Assembly: GCF_007197735.1 (NCBI RefSeq) | Contig: NZ_CP041637.1 | Location: 1,054,001-1,118,000 of the forward strand | Direction: 5' to 3' | From: Formosa sediminum | GTDB taxonomy: Bacteria > Bacteroidota > Bacteroidia > Flavobacteriales > Flavobacteriaceae | Length of the DNA: 64,000 nucleotides | Shown: piece by piece, positions 8,624 through 17,571 of the stretch | Layout of the letters: each line of letters begins with the position of its first letter | Position numbering within the stretch: the first letter of the stretch is position 1 | Notes under the pieces: generated by a model | Databases searched by the model: none | Told to the model about the DNA's origin: nothing | The model's input: only the letters and a program-made list of their open reading frames with translations | Position numbers and translations under genes: made by a program

Positions 8624-8651
8624 AAGGGTAATTATTTTATTTACCCTTTTT
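8624..8651 (+). terminator. ssb terminator
   Basis: Stem AAGGGTAA (8624-8631) with TTACCCTT (8641-8648), then a T run. It overlaps the 3' end of the small minus-strand gene that follows. Confidence 0.75.
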
Positions 8652-8843
8652 CTTTCTCTTATTTCTATAAATTTTAAAAATCATAAAAATGGTAAATAAA
8701 ATAAGAGTAGGTAAAATAATTACTAGATCTATTCGTGTAATAACATCTTCTTGATTGTTTGCCCAATTAACAAAAAGGATTTCCCAAATTATAAAGGTTA
8801 GCCAACATAAGCCTAAAATTATTTTTGATTTTTTTTTTCGCAT
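8637..8843 (-). CDS. Small two-helix membrane protein, unknown function
   Basis: A 68-residue protein with basic ends (MRKKKSK and RNKRKKKGK) and two hydrophobic helices (about 8-27 and 38-59) separated by a polar loop (NNQEDVITR). This layout is typical of a real small inner-membrane protein with both termini in the cytoplasm. No family recognised. Its last codons form part of the ssb terminator hairpin. Confidence 0.55.
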   Translation of the reverse strand: MRKKKSKIILGLCWLTFIIWEILFVNWANNQEDVITRIDLVIILPTLILFTIFMIFKIYRNKRKKKGK

Positions 8844-9139
8844 AATACTTTAAGTTTTTAAAACACCAATTACAGAATCCTATTGTAAAAAAAATCAAAT
8901 AAAATGTTTAAAGATTATTTGTATTTTATATTAAAAATATATCAAATAGTTTATTAATATTTTAAACTTTTGTTAAAAAAAGAATTGGGGATGATTAAAA
9001 AAAAAGACTAAAAGCGATATGTGTTTTTTAATAATTAGGTTAGAAGCTGATATATCTTAAAATTACATAAAATTTGTAATATATGATAGTCTTTCGGTTA
9101 ACCTTTAGTATTTTTATGAAAAATAAAGAAGTTAAAACA

Positions 9140-11725
9140 ATGTCTGTACAACCAAAATTAACCAGATTTAATCAGAATGTATTATCTAAGTATCAGATAT
9201 ACAACAGTATTTTCATGACGTTACCGTTTGACTCAATTACAAAAACGGGTGTTTTACTGCCTCTTTTTCATGAAACTTGTGAAAAAGGGTTTAAAAATGG
9301 AGATAACCCTACTACAATTGTAGAATCCTTTTTTGAAAAGTATCAAGCTAGACGGTCAGACGAAAGTCAGATAAATTTATTATTCAGATTTATACAGTAT
9401 ATAGAAAGACAAGTTGTATTGTTTGATGCTATTGAGGATGCTGCTTTCCCTATTGTAAATAATATGGAAGGTATTGGTACACTTCGTAGTTTAAAAGAAA
9501 CAGCGAGCTCTGAAAATAGAACAGAATTATTAAAACAATATCTAGAAGAATTTAAAGTACGTATTGTACTTACTGCGCATCCAACGCAATTCTATCCAGG
9601 ATCTGTGCTAGGAATTATTACCGATTTAACAACAGCTATCCAAGAAAACAATTTGTTGTTAATAAACGATTTATTAGCGCAATTAGGTAAAACTCCTTTT
9701 TACAAAAAAAAGAAACCTACACCATATGATGAAGCCATTAGCTTAATCTGGTATTTAGAGAATGTATTTTACTATTCTTTTGGTTCTATTTACGATTATA
9801 TACAACAAAATATATTCGACAATAAAGAAATAGATAACGATATTTTAAATATCGGATTCTGGCCAGGTGGAGACCGTGATGGAAACCCTTTTGTTACACC
9901 AGAAATTACACTTAAAGTAGCCGACCGTTTAAAGCAAACAGTAATAAAAAATTACTACCGTGATTCTCGTAGATTAAAACGTAGATTAACGTTTACAGGT
10001 GTAGAAGAACGTATCTCTCTAATTGAAGAGAAGTTATACAAACAAATGGTTAACATAAAAGATAATTCTATAATCACTTTAGAAGAATTAGAGTCTGAAT
10101 TGCAGTTAATTAAAATGACTTTAATTGAAAAACACCAGTCTCTATATGTTACAGAAGTACAAAGTTTTATTAATAAAATAAAATTATTCGGATTCCATTT
10201 TGCTGCTCTAGATATCAGACAAGATAGTCGTGCACACGATCAGGTTTTTACAGATATGGTAGAAGCTGTAATAGCCTCTGGAAGCGATATTTTCCCTAAA
10301 AATTACAATGAATTATCAGAAAAAGAGCAAGTAGCCATTTTATCTGAAGTTGAAGGTGCAGTAGATATGTCAATCTTTACAGGAGAAGATGTATTAAAAA
10401 CGCTTAACTCTATGGTTGCTATAAAGCAAATTCAAGACCATAATGGAGAGCAGGCTGCTAATAGATATATAATTAGTAACAACCAAACGACCTTAAATGT
10501 TATGCAGTTGTTTGCCATGCTAAAGTTAGTCGCTTTTCATGATAAACTTACAGTAGATATCGGGCCATTGTTTGAAACCATCACCGATCTAGAAAATGCA
10601 CATTTAGTGATGGAAGAATTATATACAAATCCAGCTTATAGTGCACATTTAAAATCTAGAGGAAACAGACAAACTATCATGCTTGGTTTCTCTGATGGTA
10701 CTAAAGATGGAGGATATTTAATGGCAAACTGGGCCATATTTAAAGCTAAAGAACGCTTAACCGAAATCTCTAGAAAATATGATGTTACTGTATTGTTCTT
10801 TGATGGTCGTGGAGGACCTCCTGCACGTGGTGGAGGGAAAACACACCAGTTCTATGCTTCACTTGGGCCAACTATAGAAGATAAAGAGGTACAACTTACA
10901 ATACAAGGACAAACTATTAGTTCTAATTTCGGTACATTAGATTCATCTCAATATAACTTAGAACAATTAATTAGTTCTGGTATTTATAATCGTTTAAACG
11001 ATACCAATTTAGCGATGTCTTCTGCGAACACAGAAGTTATGAACGATTTAGCAGAAATTAGTTTTAAAACCTATTCTGATTTTAAAAATCACGCCATGTT
11101 CGTGCCATATTTAGAGCGCATGAGTACATTAAAGTATTATGCTAAAACTAATATTGGAAGTCGTCCTTCTAAGCGTGGGAAATCTGAAGGGTTAGTGTTT
11201 GAAGATTTAAGAGCCATCCCTTTTGTAGGGTCATGGAGCCAATTAAAACAAAATGTACCAGGTTTCTTTGGTGTTGGTACAGCGTTAAAGAAATACGAAG
11301 ATGCTGGAACATTCGAAAAAGTAAAAGATCTTTACAAATCGTCTAGTTTCTTTAAAACATTAATAGAAAATAGTATGATGTCATTGTCTAAATCGTTCTT
11401 CGATTTAACAAAATATATGGCAGACGATCCTGAGTTTGGTGATTTCTGGAGAATTATTCATTCGGAATATGAATTAACTAAACGCTTACTTTTAAAACTT
11501 ACAGGTTATGAAAAATTAATGGAAGATGAGCCTGCAGGTAAAGCTTCTATTGATATTAGAGAATCTATAGTATTGCCATTATTAACCATTCAGCAATTTG
11601 CTTTACGTAAAATACAAGAGTTAGAAAAAGCTGAAGTTAGAGATGAAGAACAAATTAAAATCTACGAGAGTTTAGTGACACGTTCTTTATTTGGAAATAT
11701 TAATGCAAGTAGAAATTCTGCTTAA
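9140..11725 (+). CDS. ppc: Phosphoenolpyruvate carboxylase
   Basis: An 861-residue enzyme that adds bicarbonate to PEP to give oxaloacetate, refilling the TCA cycle. The catalytic His is in LTAHPTQ (His147), followed by GFWPGGDRDGNP, the MLGFSDGTKDGGY motif, and the glycine loop FFDGRGGPPARGGG near residue 556, in the form usual for Bacteroidetes. The frame is open from 9083, but the ATG at 9140 gives MSVQPKLTRFNQNVLSKYQ, matching the usual N-terminus of this group. The 300 bp upstream are AT-rich and show no gene. A bidirectional terminator follows. Cytoplasmic, single gene. Confidence 0.95.
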   Translation: MSVQPKLTRFNQNVLSKYQIYNSIFMTLPFDSITKTGVLLPLFHETCEKGFKNGDNPTTIVESFFEKYQARRSDESQINLLFRFIQYIERQVVLFDAIEDAAFPIVNNMEGIGTLRSLKETASSENRTELLKQYLEEFKVRIVLTAHPTQFYPGSVLGIITDLTTAIQENNLLLINDLLAQLGKTPFYKKKKPTPYDEAISLIWYLENVFYYSFGSIYDYIQQNIFDNKEIDNDILNIGFWPGGDRDGNPFVTPEITLKVADRLKQTVIKNYYRDSRRLKRRLTFTGVEERISLIEEKLYKQMVNIKDNSIITLEELESELQLIKMTLIEKHQSLYVTEVQSFINKIKLFGFHFAALDIRQDSRAHDQVFTDMVEAVIASGSDIFPKNYNELSEKEQVAILSEVEGAVDMSIFTGEDVLKTLNSMVAIKQIQDHNGEQAANRYIISNNQTTLNVMQLFAMLKLVAFHDKLTVDIGPLFETITDLENAHLVMEELYTNPAYSAHLKSRGNRQTIMLGFSDGTKDGGYLMANWAIFKAKERLTEISRKYDVTVLFFDGRGGPPARGGGKTHQFYASLGPTIEDKEVQLTIQGQTISSNFGTLDSSQYNLEQLISSGIYNRLNDTNLAMSSANTEVMNDLAEISFKTYSDFKNHAMFVPYLERMSTLKYYAKTNIGSRPSKRGKSEGLVFEDLRAIPFVGSWSQLKQNVPGFFGVGTALKKYEDAGTFEKVKDLYKSSSFFKTLIENSMMSLSKSFFDLTKYMADDPEFGDFWRIIHSEYELTKRLLLKLTGYEKLMEDEPAGKASIDIRESIVLPLLTIQQFALRKIQELEKAEVRDEEQIKIYESLVTRSLFGNINASRNSA

Positions 11726-11740
11726 ATACAAGTACTAACA

Positions 11741-11770
11741 AAAAAGCCTCTATTTATAGAGGCTTTTTTT
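11741..11770. terminator. Bidirectional terminator between ppc and the Cys-rich gene
   Basis: Stem GCCTCTA (11746-11752) with TAGAGGC (11757-11763), flanked by A and T runs on the two sides so it can work on both strands. The genes are convergent here. Confidence 0.85.
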
Positions 11771-11966
11771 ATGCAACTTTCTGAAGTAAATCAAAACATG
11801 GACATTTGCCACAACGTTTTTTTTCAGATTTCATATATTTATTACAGCATTTGGTTTTGCATTTATCTGCAATCTTAATGCCTGAGTCTAATAAAATAGC
11901 TTTTGCTTTTTTTAGCTCTTTCTTCTTTAACTTAGGAGTTTTCTTTTTGCCCAAAACAAATATCAC
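11769..11966 (-). CDS. Small Lys/Cys-rich protein, possible metal binder
   Basis: Up to 65 residues: a Lys-rich N-terminal helix (GKKKTPKLKKKELKKAKAI) and a Cys cluster (CKTKCCNKY, then CGKCPCF) that could bind zinc or an Fe-S cluster. I recall similar small Cys-rich proteins in Flavobacteriaceae, with no assigned function. There is no ATG: the frame starts at GTG 11966, while a TTG at 11954 would give a more natural MGKKKTP start. The overlapping plus-strand frame is hydrophobic by chance and is not preferred. Confidence 0.6.
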   Translation of the reverse strand: MIFVLGKKKTPKLKKKELKKAKAILLDSGIKIADKCKTKCCNKYMKSEKKRCGKCPCFDLLQKVA

Positions 11967-12029
11967 TAATAGTTTAGGCGCTAAAAATAATTATTTTTAC
12001 TTAATCTAAATAAGATTTAGTGTTAAAAT

Positions 12030-12548
12030 TTACTCCGGACTAATTGTAGCTGCGGTACTTACGGTTAATTGATTGATGTCTCTATCAAATAAATATAAAC
12101 CGCCTTTATCATCTCCTATTAAATTTATCTTATCTAATATTGTACGTGCCATAGCTTCTTCTTCTATCTGCTCAGACACATACCACTGTAAGAAATTGTG
12201 TGTGGCATAATCTTTTTGTTCTAATGAAATATGAACCAATTCATTTATGCTTTCACTAACAAAAACTTCGTGTTCAAACAACATCTCAAACATATCTTTA
12301 AACGATTTAAACGTAACATTTGGAGCCTTAAGTTCAGAAATAAAGGCGTGACCTCCACGTTCGTTTACAAACTTGATTAATTTTAGCATGTGTTCGCGCT
12401 CTTCATCAGATTGCTTATACATGAAATTAGAAATTCCTTCTAAGCCTTTAACTTCTGCCCAGCACGCCATGGCTAAATAAATTTGAGAAGATTCGGCTTC
12501 TATTCGTATCTGTTTATTTAATACTTCTTCTATTTTTTTTGATAACAT
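12030..12548 (-). CDS. ftnA: Ferritin, non-haem iron storage
   Basis: A 172-residue ferritin that oxidises Fe(II) and stores iron in a 24-subunit cage. The ferroxidase centre is complete with FtnA numbering: Glu17, Tyr24, Glu50, His53, Glu94, Gln127 and Glu130. The C-terminal tail (DKGGLYLFDRDINQL) also matches bacterial ferritins. It is a single gene. A TAACTTTG box lies 17 nt upstream of the start. Confidence 0.95.
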   Translation of the reverse strand: MLSKKIEEVLNKQIRIEAESSQIYLAMACWAEVKGLEGISNFMYKQSDEEREHMLKLIKFVNERGGHAFISELKAPNVTFKSFKDMFEMLFEHEVFVSESINELVHISLEQKDYATHNFLQWYVSEQIEEEAMARTILDKINLIGDDKGGLYLFDRDINQLTVSTAATISPE

Positions 12549-12565
12549 ATTTCTTCGGTTTTTAT

Positions 12566-12573
12566 CAAAGTTA
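12566..12573 (-). promoter_or_regulatory. Putative -7 box of the ferritin gene (TAACTTTG)
   Basis: An exact TAnnTTTG match on the minus strand, 17 nt before the ATG. No clear -33 element. Confidence 0.45.
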
Positions 12574-12597
12574 TATATAAATCATTTCATTTTTTAA

Positions 12598-13494
12598 TTA
12601 AAATGCTTTAGAATTCATTTTTTTAGAGATTCTAAATAATAAAATTTCTTTAGTGTAAAAGGTAATTCTTATACCAAAAAGTAAAATTATTCCGCCAATA
12701 ATCATTTGTAATGTAATGGTCTCTTCAAGAAAGATCCAAGCTAATATAGAGGCTAAAATGGCTTGCCCCAATAAACTAACCGATACTCTTGTGGCTCGCA
12801 TATGTTTGGTGGCATAGCTTATAAGTAACCAAGCTAAAAGCTGACAAACTAAGCCTTGAACCACAAGTACAAGCCACCCCATGTTGGTAAATCCAGAAAA
12901 GGGTTCGTTCATTATAAAACTAATAAGGCCTAGTGCTACTGCCGATGATACTACACTAATGGTCATAAATGATAACACATCCATAGCTTCTAAAATAAAT
13001 TTACTTGTTAGCATATATACGGCATAAAGCATGCCTGAAAGTATGGCAAAAAAGAATGCGATATCAAAATCAAGATTCAAGAAAAACTGAAAGCCTACTA
13101 AGGTGACCATACCAATTATGGCAATTAGAGTACCAATCCAAAAATTGCGTTTAGGTTTGTCTTTTAAAAATAAAAACGCTCCAATACCTACCCACACTGG
13201 GGATAAATTGGTAAGCAGTGTGGCTTGAGTTGCCGAAGATTCCTGAATCGCGATATTCCATACGCCAACATCTAAACCAAATACTACACCGCAAAGCGCC
13301 GCTAACATGAAGAGTTTTACCGAAGGAATCTTAAGTTGTTTTGTTATTAAAACATAAGGTAATATAATACCCGAAGCAAAAAGCATACGGTAAAACGCAG
13401 AGATTAATCCGGGAGTTAAACTTAACCGTACCAATACCGGAAATATAGAAATACATAGTATACCTATAACGAGTGCTATTCTAGGTTTTGTCAT
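12598..13494 (-). CDS. EamA/DMT family transporter
   Basis: A 298-residue protein with ten hydrophobic helices in two EamA repeats (about residues 5-135 and 150-285), typical of drug/metabolite exporters. The first repeat carries QESSATQATLLTNLSPVWVGI and the second SLLGQAILASILAWIFLEETIT, both conserved positions in the family. The substrate cannot be predicted. The frame opens at a TTG at 13521, but that TTG lies inside a -7 box; ATG 13494 gives the natural start MTKPRIALVIGIL. Confidence 0.9.
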   Translation of the reverse strand: MTKPRIALVIGILCISIFPVLVRLSLTPGLISAFYRMLFASGIILPYVLITKQLKIPSVKLFMLAALCGVVFGLDVGVWNIAIQESSATQATLLTNLSPVWVGIGAFLFLKDKPKRNFWIGTLIAIIGMVTLVGFQFFLNLDFDIAFFFAILSGMLYAVYMLTSKFILEAMDVLSFMTISVVSSAVALGLISFIMNEPFSGFTNMGWLVLVVQGLVCQLLAWLLISYATKHMRATRVSVSLLGQAILASILAWIFLEETITLQMIIGGIILLFGIRITFYTKEILLFRISKKMNSKAF

Positions 13495-13518
13495 TGCAAA
13501 TGAATTATAAAAGTCGGC

Positions 13519-13526
13519 CAAAAATA
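13519..13526 (-). promoter_or_regulatory. Putative -7 box of the EamA gene (TATTTTTG)
   Basis: An exact TAnnTTTG match on the minus strand, 24 nt before ATG 13494. It includes the alternative TTG start codon, which argues against that start. Confidence 0.42.
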
Positions 13527-13627
13527 TGTTTTTTTATATTATAAAACTGATACAAATTATGCCTTGTTTGATGCAATGTTAACCAGAGAAAAAAATAATA
13601 TTAGAATTTGAAATTAAAACTAAGTGT

Positions 13628-14533
13628 TTAAAAATAAATGTGTTGTGCAAGTCTGTAGGTGTTTGCATGTGCATCTACAATTGTTTTTATTTGTGGAGAA
13701 TATCCGCCGCCCATATTACAAACTACAGGAATTTTATTGTTTTTACAGGTTTCTAAAATAAACCGATCTCTATCTTTACAACCGTGAAGTGTAAGCCCAA
13801 GCTTTCCTAATTTATCTGAAGCGATAACATCTACACCGCATTGATAAAATATAAAATCGGGTTGAAATTCTGAAATTAACTTTGGTACAGTATTTTTTAA
13901 TAGTTTTAGATATGTATTGTCTGTGCAGTCATTATCTAATGCAATATCCAAATCACTTTGTTCTTTATCAAAAGGATAGTTGTGTTTACCATGCATAGAA
14001 AATGTAAACACGCGAGCTTCATCTTTAAAAATTTCGGCAGTTCCATTACCTTGGTGCACATCCAAGTCTATAATTAATATCCGGTTTGCATGTCTTTGCT
14101 TTAATAAATAATTAGCTGCAATAGCTTGGTCATTTAATATGCAAAAGCCTTCTCCATGCCCAGAATACGCATGGTGAGTGCCTCCTGCTATATTCATGGC
14201 AATACCATACTGTAATGCAAATTTAGAGGCTTCTAATGTGCCTGAAACAATTATAAGTTCTCTATTAACGAGTTGCGAACTAAATGGAAGCCCAATTTTA
14301 CGTGCCGCAGAAGCTTCTAAAGTGTCGTTTAATAAATTTTGAACATAATCGGGATCATGAATATCCATAATCACTTGATAATCTTCGATGACTTTAGGTT
14401 CAAAAAAATTATCTAACGTACATGTGCCTTCATGTAATAATTGAAGGCGAATAAGCTCATACTTTTCCATAGGAAATCGGTGCCCATTTTTTAATGGGTG
14501 AATATAATATGGATGATAAGCAATCTTTAACAT
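13628..14533 (-). CDS. Histone deacetylase family enzyme (acetoin utilisation/AcuC type)
   Basis: A 301-residue zinc hydrolase of the arginase-deacetylase fold. The double His of the charge relay is in GGTHHAYSGHGEGFC, the zinc-binding Asp/His in IIDLDVHQGNGT, with a further FQPDFIFYQCGVDV segment and the C-terminal GGGYSP loop. In bacteria these enzymes remove acetyl groups from lysines or polyamines; which substrate applies here is unknown. The ATG is 1 nt after the stop of tex, so the two are one transcription unit. Confidence 0.88.
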   Translation of the reverse strand: MLKIAYHPYYIHPLKNGHRFPMEKYELIRLQLLHEGTCTLDNFFEPKVIEDYQVIMDIHDPDYVQNLLNDTLEASAARKIGLPFSSQLVNRELIIVSGTLEASKFALQYGIAMNIAGGTHHAYSGHGEGFCILNDQAIAANYLLKQRHANRILIIDLDVHQGNGTAEIFKDEARVFTFSMHGKHNYPFDKEQSDLDIALDNDCTDNTYLKLLKNTVPKLISEFQPDFIFYQCGVDVIASDKLGKLGLTLHGCKDRDRFILETCKNNKIPVVCNMGGGYSPQIKTIVDAHANTYRLAQHIYF

Positions 14534-14534
14534 T

Positions 14535-16658
14535 TTACTTATGCAGCTTTAGTTGGATGCGTTTTCTTGCAACATCTACCTCCAATACTTTTACAATGAT
14601 TTGCTGATGTAAACTAACGTGTTTACTCACGTCACTCACAAAAGTATCAGCTAAATTTGAGATGTGAATCAAGCCACTTTCTTTTATGCCTATGTCTACA
14701 AAACACCCAAAATTGGTGATGTTATTTACAATTCCTGGCAACAATTGCCCTTCAGTAACATCTGCAATGGTTTTAATATCCTGATTAAACGTAAACACCT
14801 TAGCTTGTTGCCTGATATCTAATCCAGGTTTTTCTAATTCTTTAATAATATCTTTCAAAGTTGGTAATCCAACAGTATCTGAACAGTAGGTTTTAAGGTT
14901 TATGTTTTGAAGTGCTTCTTTATTTCCTATAAGTTTAGAGATGCTTATGCCGGAATCTTTAGCCATATTCTGAACAATATTATAGCTTTCTGGATGTACA
15001 GCAGAATCGTCTAACGGATTTTTAGCATTCTTAATCCTTAAAAATGCGGCACCTTGTTCATAGGCTTTGTTTCCTAAACGCGGTACTTTTTTTATGGCCG
15101 TTCGCGACAAAAATGCGCCGTGTTCTGTTCTGTAATTTACTATGTTTTCGGCTAGTTTTGGTCCAATTCCTGAAACATAGCTTAACAGTGATGTGCTTGC
15201 TGTATTAATATTAACACCAACCGAGTTTACACAATGTGCCACAGTCATGTCTAAACTGCTTTTAAGTTTAGATTGGTCTACATCATGCTGATATTGTCCA
15301 ACGCCAATAGATTTGGCATCAATTTTAACGAGTTCGGCTAAAGGGTCTTGTAAACGTCTACCAATAGATACAGAGCCTCTTACGGTAACATCATAATTAG
15401 GAAATTCGTCTCGCGCAATTTTTGAAGCAGAATAAATAGAGGCTCCAGCTTCGCTCACCACAAACACTTGAATATCGGTTTTAAAATGGATACGTCTAAT
15501 TAAGGTTTCGGTTTCTCTGGATGCGGTTCCGTTACCTATGGCAATAGCTTCAATTTTATAAGCTTCAACCAAAGTGCTAATTTTCTTTATGGCACCTGTT
15601 GCATCGTTTTTAGGCGGATGCGGATATATGGTTTCATTGTATTTTAAATCGCCTTGTGCGTCTAAACAAACGACTTTACATCCTGTTCTAAAACCTGGGT
15701 CTATGGCTAAGACCCGTTTTTGACCTAAGGGCGACCCTAAAAGCAATTGTTTTAAGTTTTTTGCGAATACCTGAATTGCAGATTCATCGGCTTTATCTTT
15801 AGCTTTCTGTACTATTTCGTTAGTTAATGCAGGTAATAATAAACGTTTGTAGGCATCTTTTATAGCTATAGCAATTTCGTTGGCACAGGCGTTGTTAGTA
15901 CGTATAATACGGTCTTCCATTTTGTTTAAAACAGCTTCATCGTCAATCGCAATTTTTACACGAATAAAACCTTCTTTTTCTGCTCTTAATATGGCTAATA
16001 ACCTGTGCGACGGAATGCGGTTTAGGGTTTCTGTCCAATCAAAATAATCTTTATATTTTTGAGCTTTTTCATCCTCTGCTTTTGTGTTAATCACTTTGGT
16101 TGAAATGGTCGCATAGCGTTCTAGTTGATAACGAATATTATTTCTAATATCGGTGCGTTCATTAATCCATTCGGCAATAATATGTCGTGCACCTTCTAGA
16201 GCATCTTCTACAGAAGAAACATCATCTTTTACATATTTAAATGCAATAGATTCTACATCATTTGCATTTTGACTCATGATAATTTTAGCCAACGGTTCTA
16301 AGCCTAATTGTCTTGCTTTTTCAGCTTTAGTTTTTCTGCTTTTTTTAAATGGTAAATATAAATCTTCGAGTGTAATTAAATCGGTAGTCGATTCTATTTT
16401 TGTTTGAAGTTCTGGGGTTAATACCTCTTGTTCTTCAAGGGCTTTTAAAATGGTCACTTTACGTTTCTCTAGCGTATCGAAGACGTCTTTGTGTTTTACA
16501 ATAGTTGCAATTTGTACTTCATCTAAATTTCCGGTTAATTCTTTTCTGTAGCGCGATATAAACGGAATTGTACAATCTTCTTGTAAGAGTTTTAAAGTGT
16601 TTTTTACACCAGTTTCAGGAAGTTGTGTTTGGGCAATGATGTATTGTAAAATAGACAT
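14535..16658 (-). CDS. tex: Tex-like RNA-binding transcription accessory protein
   Basis: A 707-residue protein with the full Tex layout: helical N-terminal domain, YqgF-like RNase H fold (VLAIDPGFRTGCKVVCLD, about residue 315), helix-hairpin-helix region (SVGVNINTASTSLLSYVSGI then a second HhH with FLSRTAIKKVPRLG) and a C-terminal S1 domain (GIVNNITNFGCFVDIGIKES). It binds RNA and affects transcription and RNA turnover. The deacetylase-like gene follows 1 nt downstream. A TATATTTA sequence, one mismatch from the -7 consensus, lies about 20 bp upstream. Confidence 0.95.
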   Translation of the reverse strand: MSILQYIIAQTQLPETGVKNTLKLLQEDCTIPFISRYRKELTGNLDEVQIATIVKHKDVFDTLEKRKVTILKALEEQEVLTPELQTKIESTTDLITLEDLYLPFKKSRKTKAEKARQLGLEPLAKIIMSQNANDVESIAFKYVKDDVSSVEDALEGARHIIAEWINERTDIRNNIRYQLERYATISTKVINTKAEDEKAQKYKDYFDWTETLNRIPSHRLLAILRAEKEGFIRVKIAIDDEAVLNKMEDRIIRTNNACANEIAIAIKDAYKRLLLPALTNEIVQKAKDKADESAIQVFAKNLKQLLLGSPLGQKRVLAIDPGFRTGCKVVCLDAQGDLKYNETIYPHPPKNDATGAIKKISTLVEAYKIEAIAIGNGTASRETETLIRRIHFKTDIQVFVVSEAGASIYSASKIARDEFPNYDVTVRGSVSIGRRLQDPLAELVKIDAKSIGVGQYQHDVDQSKLKSSLDMTVAHCVNSVGVNINTASTSLLSYVSGIGPKLAENIVNYRTEHGAFLSRTAIKKVPRLGNKAYEQGAAFLRIKNAKNPLDDSAVHPESYNIVQNMAKDSGISISKLIGNKEALQNINLKTYCSDTVGLPTLKDIIKELEKPGLDIRQQAKVFTFNQDIKTIADVTEGQLLPGIVNNITNFGCFVDIGIKESGLIHISNLADTFVSDVSKHVSLHQQIIVKVLEVDVARKRIQLKLHK

Positions 16659-16726
16659 GTTTTAATTTTAAAAAGAACTGTAAATATAAGGATGTTGATT
16701 AGAAAAAAGGTGACCTAATTAGAAAT

Positions 16727-16764
16727 AAAACGACCTCTCAAATTAATGTTTAAGAGGTCGTTTT
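16727..16764 (-). terminator. Terminator after the NlpE/META lipoprotein gene
   Basis: Stem AAAACGACCTCT (16727-16738) with AGAGGTCG and TTTT (16753-16764) around a 14-nt loop. Located 23 bp past the lipoprotein stop, on the metG-lipoprotein transcript. Confidence 0.8.
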
Positions 16765-16786
16765 GTATATGATTTAAGATACTAAT

Positions 16787-17545
16787 TTAGTTCACAAAAT
16801 AGTCCACTTCAAATTTTGCCATAGTTGCCATACGGCCTTTATTTAAGTTTAAAATACCATTTACAAGTGTGTAATTATCTGCAACTTCTAAGACTTTCAT
16901 AAATTCTGTTTCTACAGTCATATTTGGACAAGCCATCATGGTGTGCATCATTTTAGAGAATGTAACACGATTACCTTCTAATAATTCGTACTCGCCACCA
17001 AAACCATTACAACTTGTATTACCGCTTACACGATTGTCTGAACTATGTAATATTAAATAGGGGGCTTTACTTACGTTTTCAATTGGTTTTCCGTAAAACT
17101 CAACTAATTTCCAAGGTTTGTCTTTCAAGTCTTCTAAATGCTGTTTTTTTAGCATATAAGCATTTGCTAAATCTCCAGTTATTTTTTCTCCAGAAGTATC
17201 TAAAAGTGTTATACTTGTTTCGCCAACAAAATAGGTTTGAGTCTGATTTTTAGTTTTTAAAATTACTTTAGTTCCTGTTTTATCCCAAGAAAAGGAACCT
17301 GTTTCTGTATTAACTGTTTTAGATTTTCCAAGATATTTTGTTTTTTCAGTAAAAGTTAAATCGCTATTAAGTTCAATTACAGTTTTAATGCCTTCGCAGT
17401 CTGCGCAAGGTGTTGTCCCAACGTAAATACCATTCCAATCTAAGCTATTCATACTATTATCTCCTGTTAATGCCGTGTCTTTGTTGGTTTTACAACTTGC
17501 TATTAGAACGGTAATCATTAAACATGCTAATACTTTCTTTATCAT
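16787..17545 (-). CDS. NlpE-like / META domain lipoprotein
   Basis: A 252-residue lipoprotein (lipobox IASC, Cys18) with two domains: an NlpE N-terminal-type barrel (about 38-130) with the metal-type motif TPCADCEGIKTVIEL, and a META domain (about 140-245) with WKLVEFYGKPI, SGNTSCNGFGGEYE and MMACPNMTVETEF. NlpE senses surface contact and copper stress in E. coli, and META domains occur in HslJ-like envelope proteins. Here it is probably an envelope stress or metal-binding lipoprotein. Only 26 bp separate it from metG, so it may be read through from there. Confidence 0.88.
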   Translation of the reverse strand: MIKKVLACLMITVLIASCKTNKDTALTGDNSMNSLDWNGIYVGTTPCADCEGIKTVIELNSDLTFTEKTKYLGKSKTVNTETGSFSWDKTGTKVILKTKNQTQTYFVGETSITLLDTSGEKITGDLANAYMLKKQHLEDLKDKPWKLVEFYGKPIENVSKAPYLILHSSDNRVSGNTSCNGFGGEYELLEGNRVTFSKMMHTMMACPNMTVETEFMKVLEVADNYTLVNGILNLNKGRMATMAKFEVDYFVN

Positions 17546-17571
17546 AAAAATTGCATTTATATAAGGTTATT

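Noticed and set aside
9083-9139. Upstream ATG for PEP carboxylase
   Set aside because: The 19 extra residues do not match the usual PEPC N-terminus in this group, while ATG 9140 does.
11806-12009. Plus-strand hydrophobic frame opposite the Cys-rich protein
   Set aside because: It is a mirror of the Lys-rich minus-strand gene: antisense of Lys codons gives Phe and Leu.
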